This document shows, in pieces, positions 61,037 through 64,000 of a stretch of 64,000 bases of DNA. The position numbers and the translations under genes were made by a program. This DNA comes from Paralvinella palmiformis (Eukaryota > Annelida > Polychaeta > Terebellida > Alvinellidae). The DNA lies in NCBI GenBank assembly GCA_025642065.1, contig JAODUP010000090.1, positions 779,215-843,214 of the forward strand, written 5' to 3'. The stretch's first letter is position 1. Each line of letters opens with the position of its first letter. Below the pieces are notes generated by a model. That model saw nothing but the letters and a program-made list of their open reading frames with translations, ran no database searches and had not been told where the DNA came from.

Positions 61037-62080
61037 ACTGATTCAGGCGATCAAGTTTTGCCCTTTGGGAACATGGACGAGTCATGGGTACGATTCCGTC
61101 CTACTAGTACTCCAGTTAGTATTCACCAGCAGTTTGATTTGTTGTTTGAACATCCGTTACCACTGAATATGCACACTAGTTTTTCGCCTGGTGGATATAC
61201 ACCACCTCCTCCTGGTTATGTACCACCCCCACCTGGTTTTTTGCTACAGATTGAACGTGAGATTGAACGTTGCACAAGAAGTTTAATGCTGAGCAACATC
61301 AACGCGAGATTGAGCGACATCAACTCGAGCTGGAACAACAGCAATGGCAACGAGAGCTTGATGCGAAAGTATAACGAGAGAAGCAACAGTTTGAACTCGA
61401 GCTCCTCCGTCTGCAAAATGAGAGCGAAAATAGAGTATATCCACGACAGCGTGATCGATCCAAGGACATTAAAGTTAACCCTTTGTATGATAAAGATGAC
61501 ATCGATGTGTTTCTATCATCATTTGAAAGATTAGGTGATGACAATAAGTGTCCAGAAACTGAATGGGCCATACAGCTTGCTGCAGCTTTAACTGGTAAAG
61601 CTGGTAAAGTTTTCACTCGCATGCCAGTTGAGGAGGCTAGTGATTATAGTAAACTGAAACATGCTGTTTTGATGGCTTATGATTTGACACCAGAGGCTTA
61701 TCGTATCCGGCTTCGGTCTGTGAGGAAACACAAAGATGAAACACATCAACAGTATAGTGTATTCGGGTACGAACAATACTAGAGGAATACTAGAGGAATA
61801 CCTTCATTGTGAGCTTTATAATGGTGTTCTGCGGGTTGTGGTTCTCAATTCCCTTCCTAGGGATGTTTTGTTAGCGGTAAAGGCAGTACCAGTAGCTGTA
61901 AAAATCCTGAAGAATACAAAGGAAACTGGAGTTTGTATAGCTACCAGGAGCCAAGTTCGGACTCGGAAGATTGTTGTAGAAGCTGATGAGTTAGCTCAAG
62001 ATAATATAAGATTATCTCCTGTTGAGCGAAGCAGTGTCAATACACTGGAAACTGATATTGCAGATATTTCTCTTTCTTGA
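61037..62080 (+). pseudogene. Ty3-type retrotransposon gag remnant
   Basis: ATG at 61037 opens MTDSGDQVLPFGNMDES, a Pro-rich stretch (PPPPGYVPPPPGF), then a coiled-coil region rich in Glu, Gln and Arg that continues in a shifted frame after about 61270. Next is a SCAN-like capsid segment (about 61480-61750) with DIDVFLSSFERL, WAIQLAAALTGKAGKVFTR and YSKLKHAVLMAYDLTPEAYR. A further frame (to 62080) has NSLPRDVLLAVK. Several frameshifts; no intact zinc knuckle or protease recognised. Confidence 0.75.
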
Positions 62081-62339
62081 GATGGTGTGCAAACCCACTC
62101 TGACGTCATGCACAGAACGCTCACCAGATGATGTGCTGGATTTAAAACCAACATCGACAGCAACATTATTAACAGGCAAAATATCAAAGATTATGGCTTT
62201 GAGCCATATACACTGAAGCGTTTGCAGTCTGAAGGCTGAGGGTTGTACGAAAGCTGACAGTTCATCTTGATAAGGTGATAAGGTGTTTGGAGTAACCCAG
62301 CTGGTGGTTCCCAAGAAATGCCGAGGTATTGTTCTTAAG

Positions 62340-62920
62340 TTGACCTATGATATTCCTTAGACTGGACATCTCGGTATAGAGAAGACCAAAGATCGGGTTT
62401 TGCAGAATTATTATTGGCCTGAGTTTTCAAGGATTTGGCTGATTATTGCAGAAGTTGCCCAGAATGCTAGAAAACTGCTTGTCGCAGAAAGGGTAAGACC
62501 ACTGAGCTTGGTCAGATGCCAATTCTTGATTAACCTTTTAGAAGGGTACGAATAGATATCATTGGTAAACTCAATCGTTCTGTTCAGGGCAATGCATATG
62601 TCCTGACGATAGGTGACTATGCCACGAGGTATCTTGAAGCTATTCCACTTCCTAGTATAGAGACCGAGAAGATCTGTAATGCATTGGTTAAGGCATTTTC
62701 TCGAGTTGGAATTCTGGCAGAGATACTTAGTGACCAAGGATCGAATTTCATGTCTGAGTTGATATCGTAGTTCTGCCAGAAAATGGGCATTAACAAAATT
62801 AAGACCACTCCATACCATGCAATGACCAATGGCTTATGTGAAAAATTTAATGGGACGCTGAAATCTATGGTTGGGATAAATATATTCCCTACTTGTTATT
62901 TACATATCGTGAGGAGTGTC
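62340..62920 (+). pseudogene. Ty3-type retrotransposon integrase remnant
   Basis: Frames contain GHLGIEKTKDRVLQNYYWPE (zinc-binding N-terminal region, later Cys disrupted by frameshift), the catalytic core with VLTIGDYATRYLEAIP, ILSDQGSNFMSE and GLCEKFNGTLKSM, which keeps the D, D and E positions, then YIPYLLFTYRE in another frame. There is an in-frame TAG near 62768 and frameshifts at both ends. The reverse transcriptase expected between gag and integrase is missing. Confidence 0.8.
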
Positions 62921-62924
62921 GTCT

Positions 62925-63420
62925 CGTCAATGCAAATGAATGTTGCTCTAACAAGTCCAAACATTCTTGATGCTTTGTTTACTGCTTTGGACACATGCAT
63001 ATGGAATTTCAGATCCCGGTCAAAGGTGACACCTAAGTTCTCTTCTGTTATTGCTTACAGTGAGATATTTCTCATACTATATTCATAACATGGGTTTGCT
63101 GAGCCTAGATGGAGAACATTGCATTTGGTCTCATTAAATCCCATCTGCCATTTCTGAGACCAGTCCACTAATCAATTTAGGTGATCCTGGAGTTGTATAC
63201 AGTCCTATGGGAACTTATACCCTGGATTCCTGCCCAAGTATATGACTTGCCATTCACCACTACACGCTGTTGTCTGCCTGAGAGAAAGTTCTCATTCCAG
63301 GTGAGGAGGCTGCCTTTTATGCCATATGCCTCAAGTTTCTTAATTAATCTCCTATGAGGAACAGTGTCAAAAGCCTTAAATGACATCCCCATGGTCTCTA
63401 CCATCCAGCAACTTGGTCCG
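62925..63420 (-). pseudogene. CR1/Jockey-like reverse transcriptase fragment
   Basis: Minus-strand frames: KAFDTVPHRRLIKKLEAYGI, FLSGRQQRVVVNGKSYTW, then after a gap WSQKWQMGFNETKCNVLHLG, ENLGVTFDRDLKFHMHVSKA and RMFGLVRATFIC. Stops and frameshifts are present and the catalytic FADD region is lost. It abuts the Ty3 integrase remnant in opposite orientation. Confidence 0.75.
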
Positions 63421-63524
63421 CCGCTCAAGTGTAACGACGTCTCTGATTGGTGTGGCATAGCTATTCCGGTATTCGCCACCCACACTTGGTTTGAATTTAT
63501 TGGTTTTCTGCGAAATCTTGGCAC

Positions 63525-64000
63525 TTATTGCTACACCTCTCTAATTACCAAAATAAACTCTAGATCTGCCAATGATATTATGGATCCAAACAAATATTTA
63601 ATTTAGTTATTTTTAGGTTATTGATAATTCTGGTGTCAAATTAAACCATTCAAAGTTCTAATCACAAATATAACTAGTTTACATGAAGCAGTATATCTCT
63701 AATTAGAGGCAACGTTACCAGTGATTTTCTGCTAAGATTGTTTCTAAAGAAAAAAACCTGAATTAATCCAATTCTATAGATCTGTCAGCAGTCAGTATTA
63801 ATCACTCTATTATATTTGTGTTTTACTGTTAGAAAACTTCCCAGTTTGACAAGAAAACACACCTTCCCCCTCTTGGATATCCGTGAGTGTGATTTTCCAC
63901 ACCGTTATTATATGCATGTTATTGTTGTTTGCTTTGCTTGATAATTAGCATATTGTGCATGTAATAACATAAACCAACTTAAGGTTTAAGAACTTCATAG
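63525..64000. other. Right end of the window
   Basis: AT-rich; no gene or element recognised. Confidence 0.4.

Noticed and set aside
61996..62829. Minus-strand frames across the Ty3 remnant
   Set aside because: Shadows of the plus-strand gag and integrase remnants, with no motifs of their own.
1..64000. CRISPR arrays, operons, prokaryotic signals
   Set aside because: No evenly spaced repeats with unique spacers; the gene structures are clearly eukaryotic.

Overview
The window is AT-rich animal DNA: intron-bearing genes with GT/AG introns, long AT, GT and CT microsatellites, and many tRNA-derived SINEs, LINE fragments and DNA-transposon relics. The gene set (anoctamin, kelch-like protein, 5-hydroxyisourate hydrolase, a DUF229 membrane protein, an ankyrin/Mab-21 protein) together with the repeat style suggests a marine invertebrate, most likely a mollusc or another lophotrochozoan. 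The lineage is inferred from gene and repeat style, not from a species marker.

Layout. 1-5365: N-terminal exons of an anoctamin (TMEM16) gene on the minus strand, running off the left edge. 5.4-10 kb: repeats, including a foldback DNA element and an old SINE. 10085-14536: a single-exon minus-strand gene for a 1483-residue ankyrin-repeat protein with a C-terminal Mab-21/cGAS-like nucleotidyltransferase domain. 14.5-21.9 kb: mostly non-coding, with a possible signal-peptide exon at 15.3 kb and a CpG-rich patch at 18 kb. 21932-30053: a complete ten-exon BTB-BACK-kelch gene (minus, 643 residues). 32.3-35 kb: a broken L2-like LINE interrupted by a nest of other repeats. 35581-36500: a complete three-exon 5-hydroxyisourate hydrolase gene (plus, 115 residues). 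37906-48219: a three-exon DUF229 (alkaline-phosphatase superfamily) membrane protein (minus, 872 residues) with a 7.5 kb repeat-filled intron. 49-64 kb: no intact gene seen; it holds decayed LINE reverse transcriptases, a THAP/P-element-like relic, a MITE, a second copy of the L2 tail and a rearranged Ty3-type retrotransposon.

The five host genes share no evident pathway; each looks independently transcribed. Exon joins of the kelch, hydrolase, DUF229 and anoctamin models were checked by hand for reading phase and all agree. The Mab-21 protein is the most interesting host gene: it is intronless, carries three ankyrin blocks, and has Gly where the first catalytic acidic residue of the nucleotidyltransferase is expected, while keeping the other two Asp. 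The repeat fraction contains several multi-copy families that can be defined from this window alone, including one with a GC-rich 13-bp-stem hairpin.
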